DNA from: Escallonia rubra
Taxonomy: Eukaryota; Streptophyta; Magnoliopsida; Escalloniales; Escalloniaceae
Reading direction: 5' to 3'
DNA length: 64,000 nt
Assembly: GCA_033065855.1 (NCBI GenBank)
Contig: JAVXUO010002878.1
Span: 218,865 to 282,864 of the forward strand
This document shows, one piece after another, positions 46,137 to 59,000 of this stretch. The notes under the pieces are model-generated. The model saw nothing but the letters and a program-made list of their open reading frames with translations. It did not search any database and was not told the DNA's origin. Numbering within the stretch: the first letter of the stretch is position 1; every line of letters starts with the position of its first letter. A program made the position numbers and the translations under genes.

Positions 46137-49100
46137 ATGTCAGTCGATCGAAGTTGGATGAAAAGGAAGAATGCTGAAGATTTTGAGTGTCGCGTTGACG
46201 AATTTCTCGACTTCGCTTATGCGCATCCTGCACATGTTGACCTTGATAAGATAAGGTGCCCGTGCGGTAGATGTGAGTTGTTGCACTGGAGAAAAAGAAT
46301 TGAAGTAAAATGGCATCTTCGTCGGTACGGTTTTATGGGTGGATACACAAGGTGGACGCAGCACGGGGAAACGATAGTATTGTCGTCCAACCTGGCTAGT
46401 CAAACTGAAGTTAGGGAGGAGGCACGATATGATTTCCGAGATATGATTATGGATGTTGGGCATGCTAATGTTGACTGGGGTAACGACAGGCCACAACCGC
46501 CGAACGAGGGGGCTCATCAGTTTTATGAGTTGTTGAGAGCTGCGGAAGAGCCGCTGTGGGATGGAGCTCCGAAACACACACGGCTGTCTGCGGTTAGTAG
46601 GTTATTACAGTTGAAATCAGACCACGGGCTGAGCGAGAAAGGTTTTAACGAGTTTGTTACCTTCATCAAAGAAATACTGCCCGAAAGTGAAAAGCTACCG
46701 CCGTCGTACTATGACGCGAAGAAGATGATGAGGAAACTTGGGTTGAGCTACGACCGGATAGATGCGTGCAATAACGATTGTGTATTATTCTGGAAAGAGA
46801 ATAAGGATTTGTCATTATGTCCAGTGTGTGATCATTCGAGGTACAAACCGGACAAAGGGAAGAAGAAAAACATTGCATGGAAGATATTGCGATATTTACC
46901 GGTCACACCACGGCTTCAGAGAATGTACTACTCCTCCAGTACGGCTGAACATATGAGGGCTCACCGTGAGACTCGCAGCAACGATGCCGATGTGCTGACA
47001 CACCCAGCTGATGGAGAGGCGTGGAAGGAGTTTGACCGCAGGCATCCAGTTTTTGCTCAGGAAGTTCGGAATGTTAGACTTGGTCTGGCAACCGATGGGT
47101 TCAACCCTTTCGGTCAGTCTACCACGCCTTACTCCTGTTGGCCTGTTATTATTGTCCCTTACAACCTTCCACCAGGCATGTGCATGAAGAAGCCGTATAT
47201 GTTCTTGTCGTTGCTTATTCCGGGGCCGAAGAGTCCCGGTAAGGACATAGATGTGTATTTAAGGCCGTTGATTGATGAGTTAAAACAATTATGGAATCAT
47301 GGAGTCGAAACATATGATGCATCCCTTAAACAAAATTTTCAGATGAGGGCTGCTTTGATGTGGACTATACATGATTTCCCCGCATTGGGAATGACGTGTG
47401 GCTGGAGCACACATGGGAAGCTAGCATGCCCTGCTTGTATGGGCGTGAACCCCGGTCATACGTTAAAGCACGGCGGAAAGGCCTCGTGGTTCGGATGTCA
47501 CCGTAAGCTTTTGCCACCGGGCCATCAGTTTCGTAGGCAGAAGGATAAATTTGACGGGACAATCGAGCGTGAGGTTGTCACGCTGGACTACCCATCTGGT
47601 GAAGAAGTACTCTCACACCTGGAGGCACTTGATACTGACATACCACACGGTAAGGGTGTGCCGGATCAGAAGATTGCAGGGTTCGGGAAAGAGCACAACT
47701 GGAGAAAATTTTGTATCTTCTGGGAGTTAGCCTACTGGAGGACGCTCGTTATCCGAAACAACATGGATGTGATGCATATTGAGAAGAACGTTTTTGATAA
47801 TGTGTTCAACACAGTGATGAATTTCAAGGGCAAATCGAAAGATCACCTTAAAGCGAGAAGGGATCTACAACAGTTGGGTGTACGCCGTGAATTGCATCCT
47901 CGGACAGTCAGTGGGAGGACCATACTTCCGAAAGCACCTTACTGTCTAGACAAGAAACAAGTGGAGAAGGTCTGTCAGTGGGTTAAGAATTTGAAGCTTC
48001 CGGATGGGTTTGCGTCCAACATATCTCGTTGTTGCAATGTTTCGGAATGCAAGTTCCAAGGGATGAAGAGTCACGACTGCCACGTATTCATGGAGAGATT
48101 CATTCCTATTGCCTTCCGGGGACTGTTGCCACGGGTTGTTTGCGAGACTTTGACTGAATTATCTCATTTCTTTCGAGATATATGCTCTTCTACGATCCGG
48201 GTGAGTAACATGGAAGTGCTTGAGAAGAACATTGTGGTGACGATTTGCAAGCTGGAGAAAATCTTCCCACCTTCGTTCTTTGATTCAATGGAGCATCTGC
48301 CTGTTCACTTGGCATATGAAGCTAAGATGGGTGGACCCGTGCAATATCGGTGGATGTATCCCTTCGAGAGGTAATCCTTAAATTGTTACAGTTGTTCGTT
48401 TACACTTAATGCGACATCTGTTATCATTGATATTCCACCTAACTCGATTCCCTAAACTTCTAGGTTCATGTTCCATTTAAAGAAAAAAGTCCGTAATAAG
48501 GCTCGGGTTGAGGGCTCAATTGCGGAGGCTTACGTAATGGAAGAACTTGTAAACTTTTGTAGTCAATATTTCGGTTCGGATGTTGGTACAAGGTTAAATC
48601 AACTAGGCCGAAATGATCCCGGAGCAAGCACAAATTTGGAAGGGCAATTGTCAATATTCAAGCAGTCAGGTAGTCCGTTCGGCCGAACGTATACTCGATG
48701 GCTAACAGATGAAGAGTACAGTGCTGCAACAATATATGCCCTTCTAAATTGCGATGAAGTTTCGGCATTCGTTGAGTAAGTTAAAGTCTTAATTCACTTA
48801 CATTGCTGTACATAATTGAAAGTGTGTTAAGCGAGTTAGATGCATATTGGTTTGCAGTGAGTTCGATGCGGAATCTTTAATCACTGATCCCGCTGGACTT
48901 GAATCTCACCGGAAATCACAATTTGTACAGTGGTTCAAAATCCGTGTAAGATTATTTAACGAAATTATATTATGTGTTATATACAGTTCTGTGGCCAATT
49001 AGTATACTGATTTATCCTTAATGTTTACCGTCATCTACAATAGGTTCAGTCAATGGATAGACCAGTGGCCTCCTGCTTGAAATTACTAGCCGAAGGCCCT

Positions 49101-49793
49101 AACAAACAAACATCCTGTTACGGAGGTTATATCATCAACGGGTTTAGGTTTAACGTAAAAGATGATGACCGAACAAAACAAACCCAAAACAGTGGAGTCT
49201 TGGTCAACGGCGACTGTTATGCCGAGAATTGCATGGATTTTTACGGAGAGTTAGATGAGATTGTTGAGCTAACATATCTGGGTTCCCAAAACCGCCTGGT
49301 AATGTTCAAGTGTACGTGGTTCGATGTCACATGCAGCAGAGGAATCCGTGTTAGCTCTCAAGGGATTGTAGATGTCAATGTCAAGTCAAGACTTGCATCA
49401 GACGAGCCCTTTGTGTTTGCTAGTCAAGCTGTACAAGTCTTTTACGCGGAGGACGTCGCCAATCCCAAATCTCATTGGTATACAACTATCAAGTCCAAGA
49501 AATTGCCCGTGACATATGACAGTGAGCTAGACTCCTTTCAAGCCGACCAACCACGTGTCTTGTTCCCTGTTGAGGTCAACAACGAGGAGGACGATCTTCC
49601 TCTTCCAACAACACTTCTTGTGGGAGAAGAAGTCGTAGATGATGACGCGGAAGATGTTGAAAGTGTTGGAGATGATGTGACCGAGTCTACTGATGAAGAG
49701 GATGAATTAGAAGATGAAGAGGACGACGAGTCCCACGAAGAAGAGGGCGACGAGGATAGTGATGAAGATGATTCGCAAACTGAAAATGATTGA
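46137..49793 (+). CDS. CACTA-1 transposase (TNPD-like), intact
   Basis: Model: join(46137..48370, 48464..48775, 48858..48945, 49044..49793), 3384 nt, 1127 residues, all GT-AG. It catalyses excision and insertion of the element in the nucleus. Domains in order: transposase-associated N-terminus (DRSWM..CPCGRC.., about 3-80); transposase family 21 core (KLPPSYYDAKKMMRKLGL, DCVLFWKEN, RLGLATDGFNPFGQ, LLIPGPKSPGKDIDVYLRPL, MTCGWSTHGKLACPACM, about 180-440); NNMDVMHIEKNVFDNV (about 540); a DUF4218-type segment (LPDGFASNISRC..CHVFMERFIPIAFRG..PVQYRWMYPFER); a DUF4216-type segment in the last exon (GELDEIVELTYLG..MFKCTWFDV); and an Asp/Glu-rich tail. The first intron, at PFER^, is absent from the CACTA-2 homologue. 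No internal stop or shift is seen. Confidence 0.92.
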
Positions 49794-49961
49794 CTTGTAA
49801 TGTTGTAACATCACGGGAAAAATGTAGTAACATTTTAGAACTTGGTGTTTATTGATGTGTTTTTGCACATTCGTTCATATATATATATATATATAGTGCC
49901 GATGATGATTTATGCCTAAATTATTGTTTTTCACGTGTTAATGTCTTTGTATATAATCTAT

Positions 49962-51566
49962 ATGAAGTCAGATATGGATAGGATACGGGCTATTCGTGGC
50001 CGGGCTGGACGCCGAGCTGCTTCCTCCCCGATTAGTCCCACCTCGTCATTGCCTACTGATGACGAGGCACAGAGTGATCGCGGACAGCCATCGGGGGCCC
50101 AGCCCCAGCTGTCGCCGTCACCGTCGCCCCAGCCATCGCCGTCGCCCCAGCCGTCTCCATCTTCCGTGGGTTCTACCTCAGGTATAGTTGATAACGGTGT
50201 TTCCTACATTTTCGCTAGCCTTATATTTGAACTGTATTAATGTCTGTGTTTTGTAGGATCTCGACGAGGCCGTGGTCCGACACGCGGGGTACGCATCGAC
50301 CCCCAGCGTAAACAGAGAGTTACGCTCACGCAGGAGGGCCTGTAAGTACTAAAAATATCACCTCATGCCTTATTTTTAAAAATTTTGGGTGTTAATTTAT
50401 ATTTGAACTGTATTAATTAATTTAATTACTTCTTTGGCAGGATCCTGGAGAATATGGCGAGGACGAAGATCGGCGTTCTTGTGAAGGGCCGATTCTTCGA
50501 GCCACGCCTGTACTGGAAGGAATGGGATGCCGCTGCGAGGGAGGCCCTATGGGAGGAGTGGCTGGTACGGTGAAGTATTTTTTTCAGCGTTAGTAAATGT
50601 TAAATTACAGTTTGTTTTATGTTGTTAATTTGTGTTATTGAATGCATTACAGGAGGGGTTCACGTTTGATACGCCTGAGCAGCAGGGACTGGGGCAGCAG
50701 GCTTTCTTTGCCTACATCGGCAAGAATTACCGCCGATGGCTCCACGATGCACGGGACCGGGCGAAGAGGGCGCTGCCCGCGGGTGCCCCGATGACGGACA
50801 TGACGAAATATCCCCCACATTGGATATCTCACCGTGTATGGGGGGAGATGATAGATCGGTGGGCTGCGGATCCAGGTTGGGACGCCAAGAGTAAGAGCGG
50901 GGCTCAGAACAGACAGAACAGAGATCCGACGCACACGGGGGGGTCGGTGCCACACGACATCGTCCGACATATGAACGCGGTCGAGCACCCGGATCTAGAG
51001 GAGGATGAGGTCATAGCTCTGACCTATACTCAGACGCACGTGCGGAAGAAGGACAAGGACGAGACGCACCAGGCGGGCGACTATATTTCAGATATTGCCC
51101 GGCGGATCGATGTGAGTCAATTTATTTAAGTTAATCTGTTTCTTTCTATCCTCGATGTCTGTTTCGTTAATTAATGCCATAACATATCGTTAAACCACTA
51201 TTTTTGCAGGCCTCGTATGAACAGCTAAGGGGGTCCGAGCAGCAGTCCGGACAGCCATCAGCGTCCACTAGTACGGCTGCGAGTACTGGGGGGTTGAAGC
51301 GATGGCTGGATACGCCGGAGGTCGTGAATCGGCCGAAAGGCCGCATACGCGGCCTGCCTAGCACGACTCCTCGTGCCGTGATAGGAGCGTCCTCACCCCC
51401 TGCTGCCCCTCCACAGACACCGGCTCCTCGGCCTCAGTTGCACGAGGAGGATATCGAGCGCATTGCTACAGTGGTGTGCCAGATGATGAGGGAGCAGGGC
51501 ACTGCTGGACCAGCCGCCCCGACCCCGGATCAGCAGGATCCAGATCCGGGACTCGGGAACCCCTGA
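49962..51566 (+). CDS. CACTA-1 second gene, TNPA-like (transposase family 24), intact
   Basis: Model: join(49962..50181, 50257..50341, 50441..50564, 50653..51111, 51210..51566), 1245 nt, 414 residues, every junction GT-AG and in frame. The N-terminus is Arg/Ser/Pro-rich and disordered. The core (RTKIGVLVKGRFFEPRLYWKEW.., MTKYPPHWISHRVWGEMIDRW, NRQNRDPTHTGGS) is the plant transposase-24 type. The C-terminus has a Pro/Ala-rich linker and a QMMREQG segment. In En/Spm the equivalent protein binds the subterminal repeats and assists TNPD. It starts about 170 bp after the TNPD stop. ATGs at 49941 and 49974 are alternative starts. Confidence 0.87.
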
Positions 51567-51827
51567 TGAGCCCCTTCCCGTGCCTGTTCCTAGCTTCCCC
51601 CCCCCCCCCGCGCCCGGGTTGTACTCTTCTCCCCTCTCCTAACCGGCTATCTCCGGTTCCCGGCTTGTACATGTATTAGTTTCTTTTATAATAAATATTT
51701 TTTATAATTGATTATATATATTTCTTTCTGTATTTCGCTTATTGCGCGTTGTTGTTGAGAATTGTATTTCTGTACAGGTTTAGGTAATTGAAAAATAAAA
51801 ATTTTTTTTTAAAAAATATTGACTTTT

Positions 51828-52165
51828 GGCGACGGATTTATTCCGTCGCTAAAATATTCCTTTCAATTAAATATTTAGCGACGGAATATTCCGTCGCTAA
51901 ATATTTAATCCGTCGCTAATTGGACAAAAAAGAAAACAAATTAAAATTCTAAAAATATAATTAGCGACGGATATTCCGTCGCTAATGAAAAATAAATCCG
52001 TCGGTAAAAATCACATATTTAGCGACGGATTTAAAAATTCCGTCGCTAAACTATTAGTGACGGGCTTTTATACGAGGGATTTTTAGCGACGGTGAATCCG
52101 TCGCTAATTCCTTTAGAGACGGATTTTGGGCTTTTAGAGACGGATTTACCCGTCGCTAAAAGTCT
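51828..52165. repeat. Right subterminal repeats of CACTA-1
   Basis: At least ten copies of GCGACGGA and its complement TCCGTCGCTA between the last gene and the right terminus, some as close inverted pairs (for example near 51878-51900 and 52020-52048). They mirror those at the left end. Confidence 0.9.
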
Positions 52166-52183
52166 GTTTTTCTTGTAGTGCCC

Positions 52184-52749
52184 ACAGTTTAAGAAAATGG
52201 GCACCTTAGACGGATCCGTTAAAAATAGCGTGAAATGACCAAAATACCCTTATTTCTTTATTAGCTAATGACCCCCTGTACTATACACGGTGTGCAATTT
52301 CCCCCCTCAAATTTAAATTACAATTTTTGCCCATGACCCTCCTCCTCTGGTCAACCCCGCTACAATTGGTGATTCACTGAGCACAACCACTTTACTGAGC
52401 ACAACGACTGGTCTTTTTCTCCGACCACCAGAGAGTTACAAAAAAAAAAAGGAACTGCGATTGCCGTTAGGATTAGCAACTAATTTGCAAATTAAGCTTT
52501 TGAAATCCTAAAATTAGAGGATTTGAAACCTTGATTTAAAAATTAGGGTTTTGAAACCTTAAAATTAGGGTTTTAAATTCTCTTCTCATTCTCCAGATCT
52601 GATCCCGCCGCCGGTAGCCCAAGCGTTCCTCACCCCACGCCGCCGGCAGTCTCTCTCGGCCCACCATCCGGCAGACTCACCCCACCCCACCACGCCGACA
52701 AGCCCCTTGGCAAACCCACCCCACCACGCCGGCAAGCCATTTGGCAAAC
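52184..52749. other. Spacer between CACTA-1 and CACTA-2
   Basis: It resumes the host repeat interrupted by CACTA-1 (AATGACCCCCTGTACTATACACGGTGTGC at about 52266, near-identical to about 41959). A patch of TTAGGGTTTTGAAACCT-like repeats (about 52500-52575) and a CCACCCCACCACGCCGGCAAGCC-type tandem duplication (about 52675-52745) follow. No gene is seen. Confidence 0.6.
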
Positions 52750-53020
52750 CACTACAAGAAATTTGCCATTTAGCGACAAACACTTTCTCGACGAACATCA
52801 GTTCGTCAACAAAGACTGATAAATGTCGACGAATACACAGTTCGTCGAGAATAGTATTATATTTCTTGACAAGTTCAATTATTCGTCAACAAAACAAAAT
52901 TTTTGTTGACGAACTACAAGTTTCATCGCAAGGTATTCAATGCACAGTGGCGCGGGAGTGAAAATCGATTTTGGCGGGGGGTTGGAAGTAATTTTAACCA
53001 TCAACGACGAATTTACTTCG

Positions 53021-56000
53021 TCAAGAAAGGCCAAAAAAAAAAATTAAGACATGCAATATGTGTAATTTCGCGCCTCCTTTCTCTCTGTCTCTCTCCATTT
53101 CTCTGTCTTCGTCTCTCTGTAACTCTCACTCCCTCACTCTCTTCTCTATATCTCTTACTCTCTGTCTTCATGGTTGTCGGTATCCTATTTCTCTCTCTCT
53201 CTCTCTCTCTCCACATCTCTGTCACCGTTTCTCTGTATCTCTCAGTCTCTTCTTGATCGGTTCTGTGTATCTCTTACTCGCTAAGGGTAGACATTTCTAC
53301 ACCAAAATCGTCATAGTTTGGGGCAACGAAAGGAAGATTAGAGTTACTTTCTTGGTAAGTTCAGCTTATATCCCCACTCTTATCATTTTTTTTTTTTTTT
53401 TCTCACAATTTCGCTGAAAATTAAACAAGCTCTGTGGTGCCATCATAGCTAGGATTCCCACGATGTTTGATGTTTTAGGGAAAATCATCACGAGCAACTT
53501 AGAATCTTAAATCTTTTCAGTTTGATGTTTTAGGGAAAATCAAAAACTAAAGAATCTCTGAAGCACCAGAAGGTAATTCTTTCTTTGAAACTCTGTGTGG
53601 ATATTTGACCTTGGCTCTAAATCTTACTAACCCTGAAATACACATCGTTACAGGGTACCTTATATGAAGACATATGACAACATGATTTCAATTTCAAGTT
53701 GAACAGGTAGATTTTGCTGTCTTTTTTATACATACTTGCTGGATTATGCATGCCTTCCTTTATGTAAACATTCACTTTACCATATTGAACTCAGTAAATT
53801 AAGAGTTGTACTCGATTAATTAGTTGACTTCTAGAAAGCATTGGCTAGCTGGGATTGTAACTCTCACAATCGGGAGTTACTTTCTAGTCTTTTTCCAGAA
53901 AAAAAAAATTAAGGCCTCATTTGGTAACATTTTGGTCCCCTTGATTCAAAGGCCTTTAAAAGTGTTGTAATGTTGCATGCCTTTAGTATGCTCACTTATC
54001 GTAGACATATACAATGTTGGTATTCAGGTACCCTCGTGTGCAATTGACATGACAAAGTTAAAAAAAATGGAGAACAATAATGAGCAAGGTGTATTCATAA
54101 TACTATCTTAAAGACAGTGATTTTCGCTTACATCGTAACCCTGAAACAGTAGGCTTGTTGCTCAAAAAATTGACTCTAGGATACAATGCCTGACTCTAAT
54201 TCTCTATCTTAAGTCTGCGTACTAAGAGAAAGAAGAACCAAATTAGAACTCTGATGTTTGCCAACCAAATTAGAACTCTGTTGTTTTTTGATAAAAGCAA
54301 AAAAATTTAATAGAAAGAATATGATGAAGTATCGATGTATTAGAAGCAGGTTAGAAGTTGGAATTTATGTAGAACCCAAATGGCTGCTGCCTATGAAGAA
54401 ATGTGTCTCATGAAGAGAGTTTCCAAGAGGCACCAATATCAGTGTGTTTCTATGCTTTTTAAAAGAATTACATCAACAATGCTTAAGATTGTAACACTGT
54501 TAATGGTAGCTCCCAATTACAACACAGCTGCTTATTGGTTTGAGTTGCTACAGATTTTGGCCAGCTCAAGATTCTGTAGAACATCCATTTCTGTATTTTT
54601 GCAATAATTTCAGAGCTCCTTTGTTGATTGCCACTGAAAATTCTCTAATTTCTCTTTTTACAAATGTTGTAAGCTGTAACAGCCAATGCTAGTTTACTCA
54701 ATCAGGTATGTAGCTTCCTACATAGCTGATTCCATATATCCTTTGCCATAGTGCATTACATAAAGAGGCGCTCAATTGTTTCACTAGTCTCAGAGCATAC
54801 ACTGCAATGATCTTCAGCCATCACATTCCAGGCTTTAAGTTTGTCCTTGGTCCTTAATTTCCTTTTGCATAGAAGCCATAGTCTAAAGGCACATTTTGGT
54901 ATGTGTCCAGAAAACCATACCATTTTCCACCATTTCACTGCAGGGCTTTTGGTTCTTAATGCATTCCAAGCTGAATTAATGTTGAACTTGCCATTAGGGT
55001 TAGGCAACCATTTTGTGTAATCTTCACTTCCACCCACAATATGATATGCTGAGAGCTGGTTGTTCAACAGTCTTAAGCTTGAAAATCGTGTAGGGATGTT
55101 TCATCCCCCTTGTTCCTCTGCTTCATTCACTTTCAGATTCAAAGCACTAGCAGCATCATACACAATTATGAGGCCATATTGTTGTACAAGAGGGCCATGA
55201 AATAGCCAATTATCTAACCAAACCCAAGTCTGACAATATGTTTTGCCTTATCAGTCCTCTGTAGTGGTACTTCATGGTAATATGTTTTGTCTTATCAGTC
55301 CTCTGTCCTTTTTTTTATTCTGAATTCATTTTGTACATCCTCCAAAGTACCTACTAATGCAAGACCTTTAACATTTGTTTCATTCTCAGTTACATTTTTA
55401 GAATTTCCCAAACTCTTTCCTGAGGATTTTATCTTCCCTGTCACCATGAGGTTGAGCATAAGTTTTATTTGCTTCCTGCCATAGCCTGGTTGCTTGTGAT
55501 CTGGCCTGTGGCAAATGCCATTGATTATTGTCTTGAATATCTCAGCAAATGCTTTTGGTTTATAGACCATCTAGCATAGTTTCAAGGGATAGTTTCCATC
55601 CCTCATCTAGTCATATCTAAACTGTTGCAATGCTTGAAAAGTAAAAATAGAAAAAACTTGATCTAAAAAGATTCTACACTATCACTAATTAGGGTTCATG
55701 TTGCATTGGTGATACTGTCTTAATATCTGGGAATAATATGTGGTTTTTAGTTTGTTCAGGTTTATAAAAATTATCAAAAGCATAGGGCTTCTGACTCTCT
55801 CCAGAATTGCACTTCTTTGAAGCAAAACTATAAACGGTATGCTTTCTTTCACCCTCTTTCTCTATTCCTTACTAGATTTCCTTATTAGGGATGGTGAGAT
55901 TGTCTTTTGTATTTATGAGAGACCTTGTGCATTTTGATATGTGTCTGATCTTATTGATTGTGCGTGACATGAAAATGATAGAAAGATATAGGTCATTTAA

Positions 56001-56098
56001 CTTATTGGTCATGACATGAAACTGATTTGCTTTTTGAAAGGTCTTAGTTCTTCCCTGTACTTCGCTTTTCTCTTATTTTTTGGTGAAATTGTGATAGG
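53021..56098. other. CACTA-2 leader region
   Basis: A CT-rich stretch (53070-53260, TCTCTCTG repeats) resembles the pyrimidine-rich leader of CACTA-1; long frames there are composition artefacts. From 53280 to 56098 the sequence is AT-rich without a recognised gene, apart from a minus-strand LINE fragment at 54756-55067. The frames at 54380-54607 (+) and 55295-55570 (-) have no known motif. Confidence 0.55.
54680..55067 (-). pseudogene. LINE fragment: zf-RVT domain
   Basis: On the minus strand KWLPNPNGKFNINSAWNALR, VWFSGHIPKCAFRLWLLCKRKLRTKDKL and HCSVCSETSETIERLFM form the zinc-binding domain located after LINE reverse transcriptase. After a stop, the sequence KDIWNQLC continues the domain. 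Upstream reverse transcriptase is absent. It is a remnant inside the CACTA-2 leader region. Confidence 0.75.
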
Positions 56099-59000
56099 GT
56101 GTTGAAGATGGATAGGACTTGGATGTCAGTGAATTTTAGATATTGTGAAGAGTACAAGCTTGGAGTAAACCAGTTTATGCAGTTTGCTGTGTCTAATATG
56201 GATAGTAATGCTATGCTAGCGTGTCCTTGTCGCAAATGCTTAAACGTTAACAGATTATATCCATCAGTGGTTAGAGAACATCTTTTTGATAATGGGATTC
56301 AGCACAATTACACACATTGGGTATATCACGGGGAAAGGTATAATAGTAGATCAAATAGGACCTCTAATAATAATGATACTGAGAATGGGAATGGCGATAA
56401 TGAAGACATCAGAGATAATGGTCAACAAGAAGGTGATAGGATAGATGAATTGATTAATAATGTATGCATGGGAAACTTTATTGAAACAGAACCTCAAGAA
56501 GGAATTGAACCAAGGGATGAAAATGAAACTAATGCATGCAACTTAAATGAAGAGGAAGCATGAAACTTCTATAAACTCTTAAGGGAAGCACAATGTGAGC
56601 TATATCCTGGCTACACCTCTTTCACAACATTATCATTTATCATTCACATGCTTCACTTAAAGGTTTGACACTTTTGGAGCCAGAAATCCTTTACCATGAT
56701 GCTAGGGTTATTGAGTGCGGCTTTTCCCAATTCCAAAAAGCTTCCTAAGTCCTATTATGAGGCTAAAAACATGTTGAGGGGACTAGGATTGTCATATACA
56801 AGGATCCACGCGTGCAAATATGATTGTGTTCTGTTTTGGAAGGATAATGCTGACAAAGATAAGTGCCCAAAATGTGGGGAATCTAGATGGCAAGCTGACA
56901 ATGGTAAGGGCAAGAAAGTTCCCCATAAAATTCTTCGCCATTTTCCAATTAAACCTAGGCTCCAAAGATTCTACATGTCTAAGGAAACAGCTGCTAACAT
57001 GAACTGGCATAAAGATAAACGGCTAGATGATGGGAAAGTCTTAAGGCACCCGGCCGATGGAATAACATGGAAGGAATTTGACAAAGAGCATGAGTTGTTC
57101 GCACAAGAGGCTCGAAATATTAGGCTTGGACTAGCAACTGATGGTTTTAATCCATTTGGTAACATGAGTACATCTTATAGCATGTGGCCGGTAATTGTGA
57201 TACCATACAATCTGCCCCCTTGGATGCTCATGAAGGAGCAATACATGATGATGTCGTTACTTATTCCTGGTCCTAAGGCGCCAGGGAAAGACTTTGATGT
57301 CTACATGCAGCCACTTATAGATGAGTTAAAAGAGCTTTGGGAATACGGGTTCCCAACATATGATGCTTCTACTAAAGAGTATTTTCAGATGCATGCAGCT
57401 GTGATTTGGACTATAAGTGACTTTCCGGCATATTCATATTTTTCATCGTGGAGTACGAAAGGGTACTTAGCTTGTCCCACATGTAATGAGGATACAAGTT
57501 CACAGAAATTGAGGAGTAAGATAGGTTACACAGGACATCGTCGACTCTTAGATGAGAATCATCCATGGCGGAGGAGCAAGGAATTCAATGGTAAGCTTGA
57601 GAAAAGAAAGAGACCTAGGGAGTATTCAGGCGATGATGTACTAGAGCAGTTGGTACATGTTCCAGATCACAGACCGGGGAAGCATCCAAGCAATAAGAAA
57701 AGAAAGCGTATAGCTGATGAACTAAATTGGATTAAGAGGAGTATATTTTTTTATTTGCCTTATTGGCCAACTCTAAAGTTAAGACATAATCTCGATGTTA
57801 TGCACATCGAGAAAAATGTTTGTGATAATGTGTTGGGGACTTTACTTGGTATTGAGGGGAAAACAAAGGATACTGTGAAGGCAAGAGAGGATCTGAAGGA
57901 CATGAATATAAGGAAGGAATTACATCTACATGCAAATAGTAATGCTACGTATACAATGCCGCCTGCGCGTTACACCTTGACAAAGAAAGAAAAGAAAGGG
58001 TATTGTGAGTTCTTAAAGGCAGTGAAATTTCCAGATGGATATGCATCTAACATATCACGATGTGCAAATGTTGGTGATGGCAAGGTATTCTGCATGAAAA
58101 GTCATGTTTGCCATGTTATGGTACACCGGCTGGTCCCAGTTGGTATGCGTGGATACTTGCACAATGATGTCCATGGTCCATTGGTTGAATTGGGAGAGTT
58201 TTTCAAGTCTTTATGCTCTAAGACATTGGAAGTGGAAGAGGTAGAAAGGCTAGAGAAAGACATCGTCTTTATCCTCTGTAAGTTGGAAAGGATATTCCCA
58301 CCTGCATTTTTTGATGTCATGGTCCACCTAGTAGTTCACTTGCCACGTGAGGCCTTACTTGGGGGGCCAGTTTCTTGCCGTTGGATGTATCCAATTGAGA
58401 GGCACCTGGGCTCTTTGAAGCAGTATGTAAGCAATAAAGCCCGTTCCGAAGGCTCAATTGCAGAGGCCGTCTCCATTACCGAATGCTTAACATTTTGTTC
58501 GATGTATCTTAATGATGTAGAGACTAGGTTCAATCAAGAAGAGCGCAATTATGATGGCGGGGAAGTGGATCAGCAGGATGAAACATTTCCTTTCACACAA
58601 ATGGTTCGTCCATTTGGCGCTTCAAAGCTTGAATTCATACCATCCGAAGAATTAGAAAAAATGCAGTGGTATATCCTTAATAACTGTGAGGAAGTTGATG
58701 ACTTTAAAGTGTAAGTCCACAACTTTGGGTGTTGTTTTACCATTTCATTGTAGTAAGTACTCTGTTTTTTATTGCTATGGTGTCTCATACTTGTATGTTT
58801 AATGCTTAGTGAGCACAAGGCAGAGTTAGAGAACCAATGTTCTCTTAATGTAACTAGGAGGCATCAAGAGGAGTTTCCAAACTGGTTTAAGAACCGTGTA
58901 AGTTATTGAACAGGTTGCCTTCATTTTTTACGAGGATCTCTAGTTTATTTGCTTATAGTGTTTGATGTCATTTGTTTAGATAATGAAGTCATACAATGAG

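Larger units (their letters stand above)
42039..52180 (+). mobile_element. CACTA-1: full-length CACTA (En/Spm) DNA transposon, 10,142 bp
   Basis: Termini are CACTACAAGAAAA at the left and TTTTTCTTGTAGTG at the right, with the CCC target duplication at 42036-42038 and 52181-52183. The left duplication is inside a C run, so its position could slide. Both ends carry dense subterminal copies of AGCGACGGA/TCCGTCGCTA-type motifs (42060-42365, 51828-52160), the binding sites of the TNPA-type protein. Inside are a possible untranslated first exon, several tandem arrays, and two convergently consistent plus-strand genes, TNPD-like (46137-49793) and TNPA-like (49962-51566), both uninterrupted. This is the structure of an autonomous element. 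Confidence 0.93.

Noticed and set aside
53013..53417. Long Ser/Leu-rich and Arg/Glu-rich frames on both strands
   Set aside because: Translation of a TCTCTCTG tract; frames stay open only because the repeat lacks stops.
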